From assembly GCF_002836255.1 (NCBI RefSeq), contig NZ_PJAU01000060.1, positions 124,001 through 188,000 on the forward strand: a stretch of DNA of 64,000 nucleotides, read 5' to 3'. The translations under genes were made by a program, and so were the position numbers. Positions 17,507 to 26,106 of this stretch are shown piece after piece (position 1 is the first letter of the stretch; each line of letters opens with the position of its first letter). The notes under the pieces were generated by a model, which saw nothing but the letters and a program-made list of their open reading frames with translations, searched no databases and was not told the origin of the DNA. The DNA is from Colwellia sp. 75C3. GTDB lineage: Bacteria > Pseudomonadota > Gammaproteobacteria > Enterobacterales > Alteromonadaceae.

Positions 17507-18127
17507 TTAATTAAATGACAAGCCTTTATATTCAACCACTGAACAATAATGTTGCTGCTGCTGTAAATTAAGACATATTATTTTAGCTGAATTGGCTGAT
17601 TTAAAAGGGCCAATACGCAAGCTGTAATATTCGGTATCTTCATAAATAACCCTCGCGATTAATGGCGTCTTATTGATAAGATCTGCAGGCAATATACTTT
17701 GTAGGTACTGCCAACCCAAAGCAACGCTATTAATGTCTTCAAACATAGCGATATGAAGTCCTATTTTAGGAAAATAATGACTTGAAGATCTAGATAATAC
17801 TTTATCATTATGGTGTTTTTTCGGGGATGTCGATTGCTGATTGTTTAGTGTGTCGGTTGTTTTGTCTTCTTCTATATTATTACTTGGATCTATATTCTCG
17901 GTCAGTTCATCTGAATGTAGATTCTCTCCTAGAGGTGCAGCATCTAGTTCAGCCATACTGGCTATTTCATTAAGCATTAATTGTGGCAGTTCTTGTATTA
18001 TTGCCTGTTCTTTATCTATCTCTTCTTCGGTAGATGAACAGCCATAGATAGCTAAAGCAACAAAAGTAACACTTGCTAGTCGCACGAATTTTTTAATTGA
18101 TTTACAGTTGTTTAGGGTTGCTTTCAT
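17507..18127 (-). CDS. SPOR-domain lipoprotein
   Basis: A 206-residue lipoprotein: basic N terminus, hydrophobic segment and lipobox AIYGC (Cys near residue 30). An acidic, probably disordered linker follows (about 35-115), then a C-terminal SPOR-like domain (about 120-203) with FPKIGLHIAMFEDINSVALGW and YYSLRIGPFKSANSAKIIC. SPOR domains bind denuded glycan strands of peptidoglycan, usually at the division site or around envelope machines. Convergent with the FlgO cluster and preceded by its own sigma-54-like promoter, so it probably belongs to the same regulon and may tie an outer-membrane structure to the wall (inference). Confidence 0.8.
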   Translation of the reverse strand: MKATLNNCKSIKKFVRLASVTFVALAIYGCSSTEEEIDKEQAIIQELPQLMLNEIASMAELDAAPLGENLHSDELTENIDPSNNIEEDKTTDTLNNQQSTSPKKHHNDKVLSRSSSHYFPKIGLHIAMFEDINSVALGWQYLQSILPADLINKTPLIARVIYEDTEYYSLRIGPFKSANSAKIICLNLQQQQHYCSVVEYKGLSFN

Positions 18128-18221
18128 GCTTATCCTTGAGATTACTCTTTGCTAAAAGATAATAAACTTACTGCGTTAATATAATAGCTTTTAAAAAATG
18201 ATGTTTTATTATCGATTAACA

Positions 18222-18239
18222 AAGCATTAAATATGCCAA
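18222..18239 (-). promoter_or_regulatory. Sigma-54-like promoter before the SPOR lipoprotein
   Basis: On the minus strand TTGGCAT-N5-ATGC, with GG at 18237-18236 and GC at 18225-18224 (10 bases between). About 95 bases before the SPOR gene start. Apart from this, the 326-base gap 18128-18453 is AT-rich and shows no gene. Confidence 0.6.
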
Positions 18240-18453
18240 AAAAATAAGTTGAACGCTCTTATCAATATACTTGTTATCTATTGCTACTCATAAGTACGTA
18301 AATAATACTAATAGGGACTATTAAAGTAATATTCAATAGTCACATGAAAAGTGTATGAAAAGATAAGTTAATTATTGTAGTCAATTGCTTATAGCATTAT
18401 CTTAGCAGGTAATAAAAATTTAAAATCCGACGCATAAATTACAGGAAGTAATA

Positions 18454-21327
18454 ATGAATGAAGACGTTAAAGCGCTAAGATCCGAATTAGCGCTTATTAA
18501 GCTTCAATTTAGCCAACGAGTTGGCGTTGTTGAAAACCGTTTGAATGACTTGCTTGCGCATGACGATATACAAGCGATACAACAACAGCAAACGGTAACT
18601 AAAATTGATGAGCATAGCGCAGAATTTGTGCCGGATAGTACTGTGCAGTTAGCTTCAGTTCAAGATGCTGTAGCTAATCCAACTTTCCATAAAACGGAAA
18701 CGTCTAAAACAAATGTTACCGGTGAAAAATTCTCATCAGGTAAGGAAAGGGCACCATCAAGTTTTGCGGTACCCTCATTTGTCACCGTTTTATTCCAAGC
18801 TTTATTCACTTCGATTTTTGAATGGTTCACTCCCGTCACCCAAGCATATCAGTCTTATAAAGCTAAAGGCATGTTAGGCATATTCACCCTTACCATGGTT
18901 GGTATAGGTTTAACCCTGGCTGGTTTTGGCTATTTAATGCAACTGCTTATTGACCAATTAGGCGCGGGATCTAAATCACTGTTAATGTGCTTTGCGGCCA
19001 TTTTGGTGATGGGATTAGGTATAGGTCTCAAAATTAAAACCCGCTATGGCGAGTTTGCTACTGCTATTGTCACCTTAGGTATATTGTTGTCTTACAGCAC
19101 AGTGTATTTTTCGGGTAGTGTTTATGCGCTTATACCTAATCTAGCTGTGCTGAGCTTATATTTAGTGATCGCCTTAGTTTGTCATGTACTTGCTCTATGG
19201 TTAGACACCAAGGTTGTTGCCGCATTAGGCATCATAGGTATAGCCACGATGCCAGCGCTTTCTAATGTGATTAGTATTGAGCCAATTTATTATCTGCTCT
19301 CGTTAGCTTTTGTTGTTTGTAGCAGTTTGGTTTTATCATACCGGCATGTTGGCGCTTGGCTTGCACATTTGAGCCTTGCGTTTACCCTGTTGTCGCTTGA
19401 ATGGATAGTAGGCTTTGAAAATATTATCTTGTCAGCTTGGCTAGTTAACATATTTTATCTACTCTTTTTTACTTACGTTTGTATGGCTTTGTATAAAGAA
19501 AATTCAGCCACTAAAAAGAGTTTAATTTTTCTTGCTGCCCTTGTTGGCGCTATCGTCTTATTATTCTTGCAAGCAACCGAATTATTTAGCACGCAAATAA
19601 GCGTTACTTTTGGTTTTAATACCTTAGTTGCTATAACGGCCAGTGTATTCTTTTATAAGGTAAAACGTGAGCTCACCCATTTCTTCATTTTACTTTCAGC
19701 TTCATGGGCAATATTGGCTATTGTCAGTACTATTAGTGATGCATATTGGGGAATAGCTTGGGCAGTAGAGGGACTATTATTACTGTCAATTGGTCGTCGA
19801 TATAAATTTTCGACATCTATTCACCAAGGTCAAATTTTAACGTCTATAGCACTGTTATACTCATTGTCAGCCTTAATGATGTACTTCCCTTTACCCGCTT
19901 TAAAATCAATTGATGGTTGGGTATTGTCATTGATGATTGTGGCAATTATCGCTAAATGGCAACGACTCATTAATAACAGTGAAACCTTTGACGATCTAAC
20001 TAAAACTAAAATAAAACCTCTGCTGCAATTAGTTGAAGTGATTTGGCTTACTGTATTGGTTATTGCCAGTGCCTCTATATGGTTAGGAAACTGGGCTGGT
20101 GCCATGGTTATCCTCATACAGTTAGCTATCTTATTTAGAGCTAAAAATTGTCAGCACAAAGGGATGGAAATTTTTGCCGCGGTATTAATTATTGTGCCGT
20201 TACTTTATGTATATCAAGGGGTAATGATTGTTGATAGTTATCGATTTACCCATTTACCACTCTTTGCAAAGATAGCGTTAATCTCTGCTTTCTCGCAGCT
20301 TTGGTTATGGTCTGCTTTTTATAGAAAATATCAGCAAGACAGTGTTATGAAAAAGTATGCCGAATCGGTGCGGATCCTGTTCTATATGATCATTCCTATT
20401 TGCTGGGTAGGCTCGGTGATTCGCCGTTTTGATGAAGAGTCACTTATGCTGTTATGGCTTTCCCCCTTATTGGCGTTGATGTTAGCGCGTAAAATAAATC
20501 ATAAGTTACTTATTACGGAAGCTAAAGCATTAACTGGATTGGCAAGTGTATGTTTGGTACTAGCCATTGAACAATTATCATTAATTAATAGTGTTATTGC
20601 ATTGCTTGGTTTTAGTGCTTATTACGCAACGGCCTATGCATTAAATCGCAAAGAACCTGCCCATATTTATCAATTTGTTTGTAGTTGGGCCATATTAACG
20701 TTTGGTTTTGCGATCCCCATCTTTATTGCTGATCAAACTGATAGTCTTTTATATGGGGTAGTTAGTGCGGCACTTTATTGGTCTTTGGCCTTTAATGTAA
20801 TGAGCCTATCTAAACACTTAAAAAGAAATGAAAGCTTCATCACCGTCGTTAATTTACTGCTATTGGTTACTGCCTGGATCCTCACTCTAGATAGGGCAAG
20901 TTATGCATTGGTGCCTATTATCTTTTTAGCTGCAACCTTATATCAAAAACAGTACAGGTTTAAGGTGTCTAGACTCGATAAAATGTTCAAACTTAATGGT
21001 GATTTATTCTTACACTCTATCGCCGTAATGACCTATGTAAGTCTATTGTATTCACTTGAAATGTACCGCTTAGATTTATTAATGGCACCTCTATTAGCTG
21101 TTCATGGCGCTATGATTTTATTCTTAAAGGATAGGCGTACGGCAACAGTGAAATATAGCTTTGGGCTGATTTTATTAGGCATAGTCAAACTTGCCATGAT
21201 TGATGCGGCAAACGCATTGCTCTGGCAAAAAGTGATGCTATTTATGGGCATTGGCGTATTTATTTTACTAGCATCGTTTTGGTATCAAAAAATATCTAAT
21301 AAAGAAGAAGTAACAATGACTAGATAG
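18454..21327 (+). CDS. DUF2339 polytopic membrane protein
   Basis: A 957-residue protein. An N-terminal cytoplasmic coiled-coil segment (about 1-45, EDVKALRSELALIKLQF) leads into a linker and then more than twenty hydrophobic helices from about residue 140 to the end, as in DUF2339 proteins. Motifs such as GIAWAVEGLLLLSIGRRY are typical of the family. AGGAAG is seven bases before the start. No catalytic residues are evident. DUF2339 proteins are inner-membrane proteins of unknown role. Transcribed alone from a 326-base upstream region. Confidence 0.88.
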   Translation: MNEDVKALRSELALIKLQFSQRVGVVENRLNDLLAHDDIQAIQQQQTVTKIDEHSAEFVPDSTVQLASVQDAVANPTFHKTETSKTNVTGEKFSSGKERAPSSFAVPSFVTVLFQALFTSIFEWFTPVTQAYQSYKAKGMLGIFTLTMVGIGLTLAGFGYLMQLLIDQLGAGSKSLLMCFAAILVMGLGIGLKIKTRYGEFATAIVTLGILLSYSTVYFSGSVYALIPNLAVLSLYLVIALVCHVLALWLDTKVVAALGIIGIATMPALSNVISIEPIYYLLSLAFVVCSSLVLSYRHVGAWLAHLSLAFTLLSLEWIVGFENIILSAWLVNIFYLLFFTYVCMALYKENSATKKSLIFLAALVGAIVLLFLQATELFSTQISVTFGFNTLVAITASVFFYKVKRELTHFFILLSASWAILAIVSTISDAYWGIAWAVEGLLLLSIGRRYKFSTSIHQGQILTSIALLYSLSALMMYFPLPALKSIDGWVLSLMIVAIIAKWQRLINNSETFDDLTKTKIKPLLQLVEVIWLTVLVIASASIWLGNWAGAMVILIQLAILFRAKNCQHKGMEIFAAVLIIVPLLYVYQGVMIVDSYRFTHLPLFAKIALISAFSQLWLWSAFYRKYQQDSVMKKYAESVRILFYMIIPICWVGSVIRRFDEESLMLLWLSPLLALMLARKINHKLLITEAKALTGLASVCLVLAIEQLSLINSVIALLGFSAYYATAYALNRKEPAHIYQFVCSWAILTFGFAIPIFIADQTDSLLYGVVSAALYWSLAFNVMSLSKHLKRNESFITVVNLLLLVTAWILTLDRASYALVPIIFLAATLYQKQYRFKVSRLDKMFKLNGDLFLHSIAVMTYVSLLYSLEMYRLDLLMAPLLAVHGAMILFLKDRRTATVKYSFGLILLGIVKLAMIDAANALLWQKVMLFMGIGVFILLASFWYQKISNKEEVTMTR

Positions 21328-21402
21328 TGGAGGAGAGATATTCCTCTATAATTATCTTAAAGTACTAGTCAGTGTGGAGTGTCTTTCACATTTTTAATTT
21401 TA

Positions 21403-21425
21403 ACAGGGCTCGCATTGAGCCCTGT
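21403..21425 (+). terminator. Hairpin after the DUF2339 gene
   Basis: Perfect 9-bp GC-rich stem ACAGGGCTC / GAGCCCTGT with loop GCATT, 75 bases after the stop. No T-run follows, so it may stop transcription weakly or protect the 3' end. Confidence 0.5.
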
Positions 21426-21475
21426 CATGCATTACATAGGTCAGTCAAATGATTACATAAGTACACTTGCAACAT

Positions 21476-21489
21476 ACCGATCGGTTGGT
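21476..21489. promoter_or_regulatory. TetR-type operator upstream of its own gene
   Basis: ACCGATCGGTTGGT, closely related to the two ACCGCTCGGTCGGT boxes before the next operon. It lies about 50 bases before the TetR start, as expected for autorepression. Confidence 0.65.
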
Positions 21490-21537
21490 TATTATTTAGT
21501 TGATTAAAACCGTTCAGTAAATAAATGAGTAGTAATT

Positions 21538-22122
21538 ATGAGAGATGCAGAGCAAACCCGCCAAAATATTTTAACCGTGGCAGCCGATGAAATTCATCAG
21601 CATGGTTTTAAAGCGACTAGCTTATCGGTTATTCTCAATCGCTGCGAAATATCAAAAGGTGCGTTGTACCATCACTTCAGCAGTAAAATCGAGCTGGGTT
21701 ACGCAGTATTTGAAGAAATTTATACGCCGATGTTTTTGAATGTATGGCATACACCGCTGGATGTCGATGATCCCATTGAAGGATTGTGTGATTTTTTAAC
21801 AGCAATGACTGAAGACATGTCTTGCAGTGAAGTTGTTTGTGGCTGCCCGCTTAATAATCTCTGTGAAGAAATGGCCAATGTTGATGAAGGCTTTCGTTTA
21901 CGTATATTGTCAATGCAAGAGCAGTTGAATCAGTTAATTACCGATGCTTTTGAGAGAGTTAGCGACGACTTACGTACCGATTTAGCCGGTAGCCAAGTGG
22001 GCTACTTTATTGTTGCTACTTTAAATGGCGCTACCAGTTTAAGTAAAAGTTCACGTAATAAAGTATTGTTTCAGCAAGTTATTGCTGAGTTATGCCTTTA
22101 TATTAGAGCGTTGAAAAAATAA
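21538..22122 (+). CDS. TetR/AcrR-family transcriptional regulator
   Basis: A 194-residue repressor-type protein. The N-terminal helix-turn-helix (TRQNILTVAADEIHQHGFKA ... ISKGALYHHFSSKIELGYAV) is textbook TetR. The ligand domain contains CGCPLNNLCEEMA, a segment found in a large TetR subgroup, with nearby cysteines (CSEVVCGC) that could be redox- or electrophile-sensitive. Matching operator boxes lie before this gene and twice before the following MlaC-like operon, so it should repress both. The inducer is unknown. Confidence 0.92.
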   Translation: MRDAEQTRQNILTVAADEIHQHGFKATSLSVILNRCEISKGALYHHFSSKIELGYAVFEEIYTPMFLNVWHTPLDVDDPIEGLCDFLTAMTEDMSCSEVVCGCPLNNLCEEMANVDEGFRLRILSMQEQLNQLITDAFERVSDDLRTDLAGSQVGYFIVATLNGATSLSKSSRNKVLFQQVIAELCLYIRALKK

Positions 22123-22260
22123 ATAAGTAATGGGATATGATTTTATCCCTATTATTTAACGACTTATATCAACTTTAAAACGCTTAGCAGCATCCTAGCT
22201 AAGTTCTTATTCCAATTTACACTTTCGTAAACTTTTTTGTTCTTTAAATATCTTTAACAA

Positions 22261-22316
22261 ACCGCTCGGTCGGTGCTATTATCTCGCCATACAAGCATAC
22301 CGCTCGGTCGGTATGC
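22261..22316. promoter_or_regulatory. Paired TetR-type operators before the MlaC-like operon
   Basis: Two identical boxes ACCGCTCGGTCGGT at 22261-22274 and 22299-22312, 38 bp apart. The second is extended to GCATACCG...CGGTATGC (22295-22316), an 8-bp outer inverted repeat. Their match to the box before the TetR gene identifies the likely regulator. Confidence 0.72.
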
Positions 22317-22366
22317 TTTACTGAATCATGGTAGTACCTATTTTTATATTTAAGGATTTATTTTTC

Positions 22367-23035
22367 ATGCGAGCATTATTAGCACAAAGCCTTTTAGCTT
22401 TTATTTTAATTTCAATTCTTCCTGCCGAAGTATTGGCAGCATCATCTGTTTCGACAACGGCTACTACACCGGTCTCGTCCTCAGTACTTAATTCAGAAAG
22501 TACCTCACCTTATGTGGTATTAAAAACAGCAGGCACCCATTTATTTTCACGTATATCGGCTAATCAGCAAGCCATTGCTAAATTTCCACATTTAATGCGA
22601 GAAATTGTTGAAGAAGAGTTAATGCCATCAATAGATTATCGCTATGCTTCTTACCGTATTTTAGGTAAACACTTGAAGAAAATATCGAAAGATCAACGTG
22701 CAGAATTTGTTAAAGCAATGCGTCATTACTTAGTGAGGACTTACTCTATTGCTTTATCTAAGTATAAGAACCAACAAGTTATTTTTGAACCAGAAAAGCC
22801 AACCAAAGGCAAAAGAATCATCGGTATAAAAACTCAAATTATTGAGCAAGGGGCACCTACGATTAATATCGTTTTTCAAATGAGACAAAATAAAAAAACA
22901 AAACAATGGAAGGCGTTTGATATTACGATTGAAGGCATTTCACTATTAAGCACTAAACAAGCCGAGTTGAATAAGAAAATAGCTAAGCAGGGTATAGATC
23001 TTGTTACGCTAGAATTAGCCGCTTTATCTAAATAA
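22367..23035 (+). CDS. MlaC/Ttg2D-family periplasmic protein
   Basis: About 222 residues from ATG 22367, with AAGGA ten bases upstream; an in-frame ATG at 22328 is rejected because it abuts the operators and lacks a ribosome site. A signal peptide ends near VLAAS. The mature part matches the MlaC/toluene-tolerance Ttg2D fold: LMREIVEEELMPSIDYRYAS, RILGKHLKKISKDQRAEFVK, KAFDITIEGISL. MlaC carries phospholipid between outer and inner membranes. Here no mlaFEDB genes are adjacent, so it is a stand-alone paralogue induced through the TetR regulator, perhaps under membrane stress. Confidence 0.85.
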   Translation: MRALLAQSLLAFILISILPAEVLAASSVSTTATTPVSSSVLNSESTSPYVVLKTAGTHLFSRISANQQAIAKFPHLMREIVEEELMPSIDYRYASYRILGKHLKKISKDQRAEFVKAMRHYLVRTYSIALSKYKNQQVIFEPEKPTKGKRIIGIKTQIIEQGAPTINIVFQMRQNKKTKQWKAFDITIEGISLLSTKQAELNKKIAKQGIDLVTLELAALSK

Positions 23036-23079
23036 CGTTTCTTACATTTCCTATCTATTTATCGTAAACGGAGTTTGTT

Positions 23080-23712
23080 TTGTATTTATTATTCAAAGAA
23101 TTAGTATTACCTTTTATTATAATTTCATTGTTATCAGCAGGTGTTATTACCACCATTAATATAGATTATTTTTTCTTAGAGAATAACCTATCTGAGCGTT
23201 CACTCACTGAACTATTCCAGCAACTGCTATTGTTAGCGAGTGCAGCTATTTTTATTTGGTCAGCAACTAAAGTAGAAGAATCACGAACATTATTTATTTT
23301 AGTCGCTGGATTTTTTGGTTGTATGTTTTTGCGCGAACTAGATTATTATTTCGATATGATAGTACATGGGTTTTGGTTTTACCCAACGATCTTGTTAGCA
23401 AGCTCAGTGATAATTTATAGCATAAAACACAGCACTTATTTTATCAGCTCAGTTCGTTCCTTTAGTCAAACTAACGCCTATTTTAATATTTTAGTGGGTT
23501 TAGTTATTGTCATGATTTTTAGTCGATTATTTGGTTCAGGTACACTTTGGAAAGAAGTAATGAATGATGATTATCATCATATTTATAAAACTATTATTCA
23601 GGAAGGTTTAGAGTTATTTGGTTATGTATTTTTATTTATTGGTTCTTTTTATCAATTAAGAAGTGTGCAAAATCGCGATCACCAAACAACACTAAAACCC
23701 CTAGCGACTTAA
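23080..23712 (+). CDS. Polytopic membrane protein of unknown function
   Basis: A 210-residue protein with about six hydrophobic segments (about residues 5-25, 45-62, 68-88, 96-114, 130-150 and 176-195) and few charged loops. It starts at TTG 23080, with GGAG six bases upstream, and follows the MlaC-like gene by 44 bases, so it is in the TetR-controlled operon. I do not recognise the family. Co-expression with an MlaC-like protein suggests an inner-membrane partner in lipid or envelope stress. Confidence 0.75.
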   Translation: MYLLFKELVLPFIIISLLSAGVITTINIDYFFLENNLSERSLTELFQQLLLLASAAIFIWSATKVEESRTLFILVAGFFGCMFLRELDYYFDMIVHGFWFYPTILLASSVIIYSIKHSTYFISSVRSFSQTNAYFNILVGLVIVMIFSRLFGSGTLWKEVMNDDYHHIYKTIIQEGLELFGYVFLFIGSFYQLRSVQNRDHQTTLKPLAT

Positions 23713-23974
23713 ACTATTTCACTCAAAATTTAAGCACTAATTCAGGTGCTTAAATTTCTCTCTGTATTTCCTACCATTAATCATTTAACTAATTAGTCAA
23801 TATACACCAAGTCCATATTGCTTAGCGTATGATCTAATCATGTCGTTTAACGTTGCAGGCCCAACGAGTTTCTTCTACTTTCAACGTTCAGAAATGTTCG
23901 TTAAGTAATAATAAATTGTAAATATCTTGTAAAACCTTTATATTTTATTTAAGTAAAACAAGTGACAATAATTA

Positions 23975-24526
23975 ATGAAATTACTAATAAGTTTATTGAG
24001 TCTAATTATACTGTTGGGTTGTTCTGGTGAAAGTAGTTCACAGGATAAAATAGCTGAAGAAAATGTAAACGAAGTATCAAACAAGGAATCAACCATGTTG
24101 GGGTTATTTGGAAAGAAAAATACTGAGAAGTACGTTGTTTCTTCACCTCTAGAAGGAATATTAGTAAAAGATGGACAACCACTGGTTAACACTAAAATTA
24201 TTAGACGCTTAAGTTGGAGCGGTAATGATGAAGGTACAGTTGACGAATTTTTTACAGATGGAGAAGGGTACTTCACTATCCCCGTATATGAAGAAATTCT
24301 TGCGATAGGAAAATTAACTGAGTTTGTTGGCACTATAACTTTATATGTAAAATCTGTCGATGATGATAATTTTTTTTATCATAGCTCTAAAAGAAGTGCT
24401 GAAATATATTCTGATACGAAAGCACCATTAGAAGAGCTAGTTTGTGATATGGCTCATGATGAAGCGTTAGTCGATATTTCACGAGTTGGAATTTTTTCAC
24501 GTTGTAAATGGAAAGGAATGCCTTAG
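23975..24526 (+). CDS. Lipoprotein with DUF6795-like domain
   Basis: A 183-residue lipoprotein: signal with lipobox LLGC (Cys near residue 16), acidic linker, then YVVSSPLEGILVKDGQPLVNT and a TVDEFFTDGEGYFTIPVYEE segment. This reads as a small beta-sandwich of the DUF6795 or carboxypeptidase-regulatory-like type (family recalled with moderate confidence). Two cysteines near the C terminus (VCDMAH ... SRCKWK) could form a disulfide. It lies 44 bases before a cytosol-type class-3 lipase, and a lipoprotein next to a lipase is a pattern of immunity protein with effector; that is inference only. Confidence 0.65.
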   Translation: MKLLISLLSLIILLGCSGESSSQDKIAEENVNEVSNKESTMLGLFGKKNTEKYVVSSPLEGILVKDGQPLVNTKIIRRLSWSGNDEGTVDEFFTDGEGYFTIPVYEEILAIGKLTEFVGTITLYVKSVDDDNFFYHSSKRSAEIYSDTKAPLEELVCDMAHDEALVDISRVGIFSRCKWKGMP

Positions 24527-24570
24527 TCAATTAAAGGTTTTATCATCAAATTAAATTTAAAGGATTAAAC

Positions 24571-25734
24571 ATGAGTAATGAACTCAGCCCAGAATTAGCT
24601 GCGAGCGTAGCGGATAAAGTTTATGCAGTAAATAGTGGAGACTCAATCACTTATAAAGCATTTTTAGCTAATAAAATATTCTCGTCAGGGAATGGGGCTA
24701 AAATGACACTAAATGCAACAGTGGGTGGAAAAGTTTTACTTTCGGCTCAAGATGGATTTGGCGTATGTGCTATGGGTGGTAAAGGTTATGAAAACGATTT
24801 ATTTCTAATCTTTCGTGGCACTACAACGGCTAACAATAAAGCTGATTTTGTTACCGATGGTAATATTGGCCTAACTAGCTCAAGTACTGGTCATATGGTC
24901 CATGTTGGTTTTAATAGTACTTTTACCAGTATGTTACCTCAAATCCGCTCGTTTCTAGCAAAAAATAAAGTCACCGGAACCGTTCATTGTATCGGCCATA
25001 GTTTAGGTGGCGCTGTAGCCTCATTAGCTGCCGATTGGCTTAAGAAAAAAGCGGGGAAAAGTGTCAAGCTTTATACTTTTGGCGCACCAAGAGTGGGTAC
25101 TTACTTTTTTGCTAAAAGTACGACGGATAATCTTAAAATTGAAAATATCCACCGCGTTTATCATAAAACAGATCCCGTACCTATGGTGGCGTTATTTCCG
25201 TTTATGCAAGCACCTTATAATTCAAGTGGACACTTTCTCTCATCATCAGAGTTAGTATTTAGTGGTGCGGCTCATAAAATGGGTAAATACGCTGACTCAG
25301 TAAGAAGTAAAAGCTGGAGTGCGTTAAATAACGTGCCTGATGAACCTTATGATGTAGAGTGGGCTATTGAACAGTGGTTAAATTCTAAAAGATATACCAG
25401 TGCCGATTCGTCTACCTTTTTACGATGGGCAGAGTCTGCATTAATCTATGTACTTAAGAAAATAGGTATTAGTGTTGTAGCTGCCCTGCAGGGAGCTGTT
25501 ATGGGAGTGGCTACATTAGCAGATAAACTCGCTTACATACTTTCTAAGGGCATCGATTTAGCTGATAACATTAGTTACTGGGTTATGCGCTTTATGCGCC
25601 GTATTATGCAAGCTCTGGGTATGAAAGTAGCCAAGACTAAAGAAGAATTAACCAGAGGCGTAATTCGAACAGCGTTGCTGCGCTTAACTCGAAAAAACTA
25701 CGATAATGCTCAACGCGCAATTAGGAAAATTTAA
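24571..25734 (+). CDS. Class 3 lipase family protein with hydrophobic C-terminal helices
   Basis: A 387-residue alpha/beta hydrolase of the lipase class 3 type. The nucleophile elbow GHSLGG gives S144, with likely acid D201 (HKTDPVPM) and H221 (SSGHF). The oxyanion segment LIFRGTTTANNKADFVTD is also typical. There is no signal peptide, yet such lipases usually act outside the cytoplasm. Residues about 285-345 form amphipathic or hydrophobic helices that could cross or disturb membranes. AAGGA precedes the start. Between a lipoprotein and a small membrane protein; secretion by a type VI or similar system is possible but no vgrG, hcp or PAAR gene is in the window. Confidence 0.85.
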   Translation: MSNELSPELAASVADKVYAVNSGDSITYKAFLANKIFSSGNGAKMTLNATVGGKVLLSAQDGFGVCAMGGKGYENDLFLIFRGTTTANNKADFVTDGNIGLTSSSTGHMVHVGFNSTFTSMLPQIRSFLAKNKVTGTVHCIGHSLGGAVASLAADWLKKKAGKSVKLYTFGAPRVGTYFFAKSTTDNLKIENIHRVYHKTDPVPMVALFPFMQAPYNSSGHFLSSSELVFSGAAHKMGKYADSVRSKSWSALNNVPDEPYDVEWAIEQWLNSKRYTSADSSTFLRWAESALIYVLKKIGISVVAALQGAVMGVATLADKLAYILSKGIDLADNISYWVMRFMRRIMQALGMKVAKTKEELTRGVIRTALLRLTRKNYDNAQRAIRKI

Positions 25735-25783
25735 TTGATTTTTTGGTATTATATTCAGCATAAGTTTAAAGAGAGGACTGTTA

Positions 25784-25957
25784 ATGATTATTCTTAAATT
25801 GTTTGCCTCTTTTATGCTGCTTTGCTGTATTTTTGTTGGTGTTAGAAAAGCAGATAAAAGGTCTCACAACCCGCAGTATCACGCATTAGCTGAATATATG
25901 ACGGGTTTTATTTTTGTGTTTTTACCACTCTGGGGATTTTATTACCTTTGGTGGTAA
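25784..25957 (+). CDS. Small two-helix membrane protein
   Basis: A 57-residue protein with hydrophobic segments at about 2-20 and 40-57, separated by a basic loop (RKADKRSHNPQYH), ending FYYLWW. GAGAGGA is six bases before the ATG, an excellent ribosome site, and the gene follows the lipase by 49 bases. Short but convincing by its ribosome site and membrane profile. Unknown function; if the lipase is toxic it might help protect the producer. Confidence 0.6.
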   Translation: MIILKLFASFMLLCCIFVGVRKADKRSHNPQYHALAEYMTGFIFVFLPLWGFYYLWW

Positions 25958-26106
25958 GTTATCCTATTACCGATAACTCTCTTTTATAGATATCATTGTA
26001 AATGAAGAGAGTTATACATTTTCACTCAAATCCTTTGCTCAATGTATATCACTCTACTTACTGAGTCGTGTTAGCCTATCTTCAATAAATAAACGCCCCT
26101 AATGAC

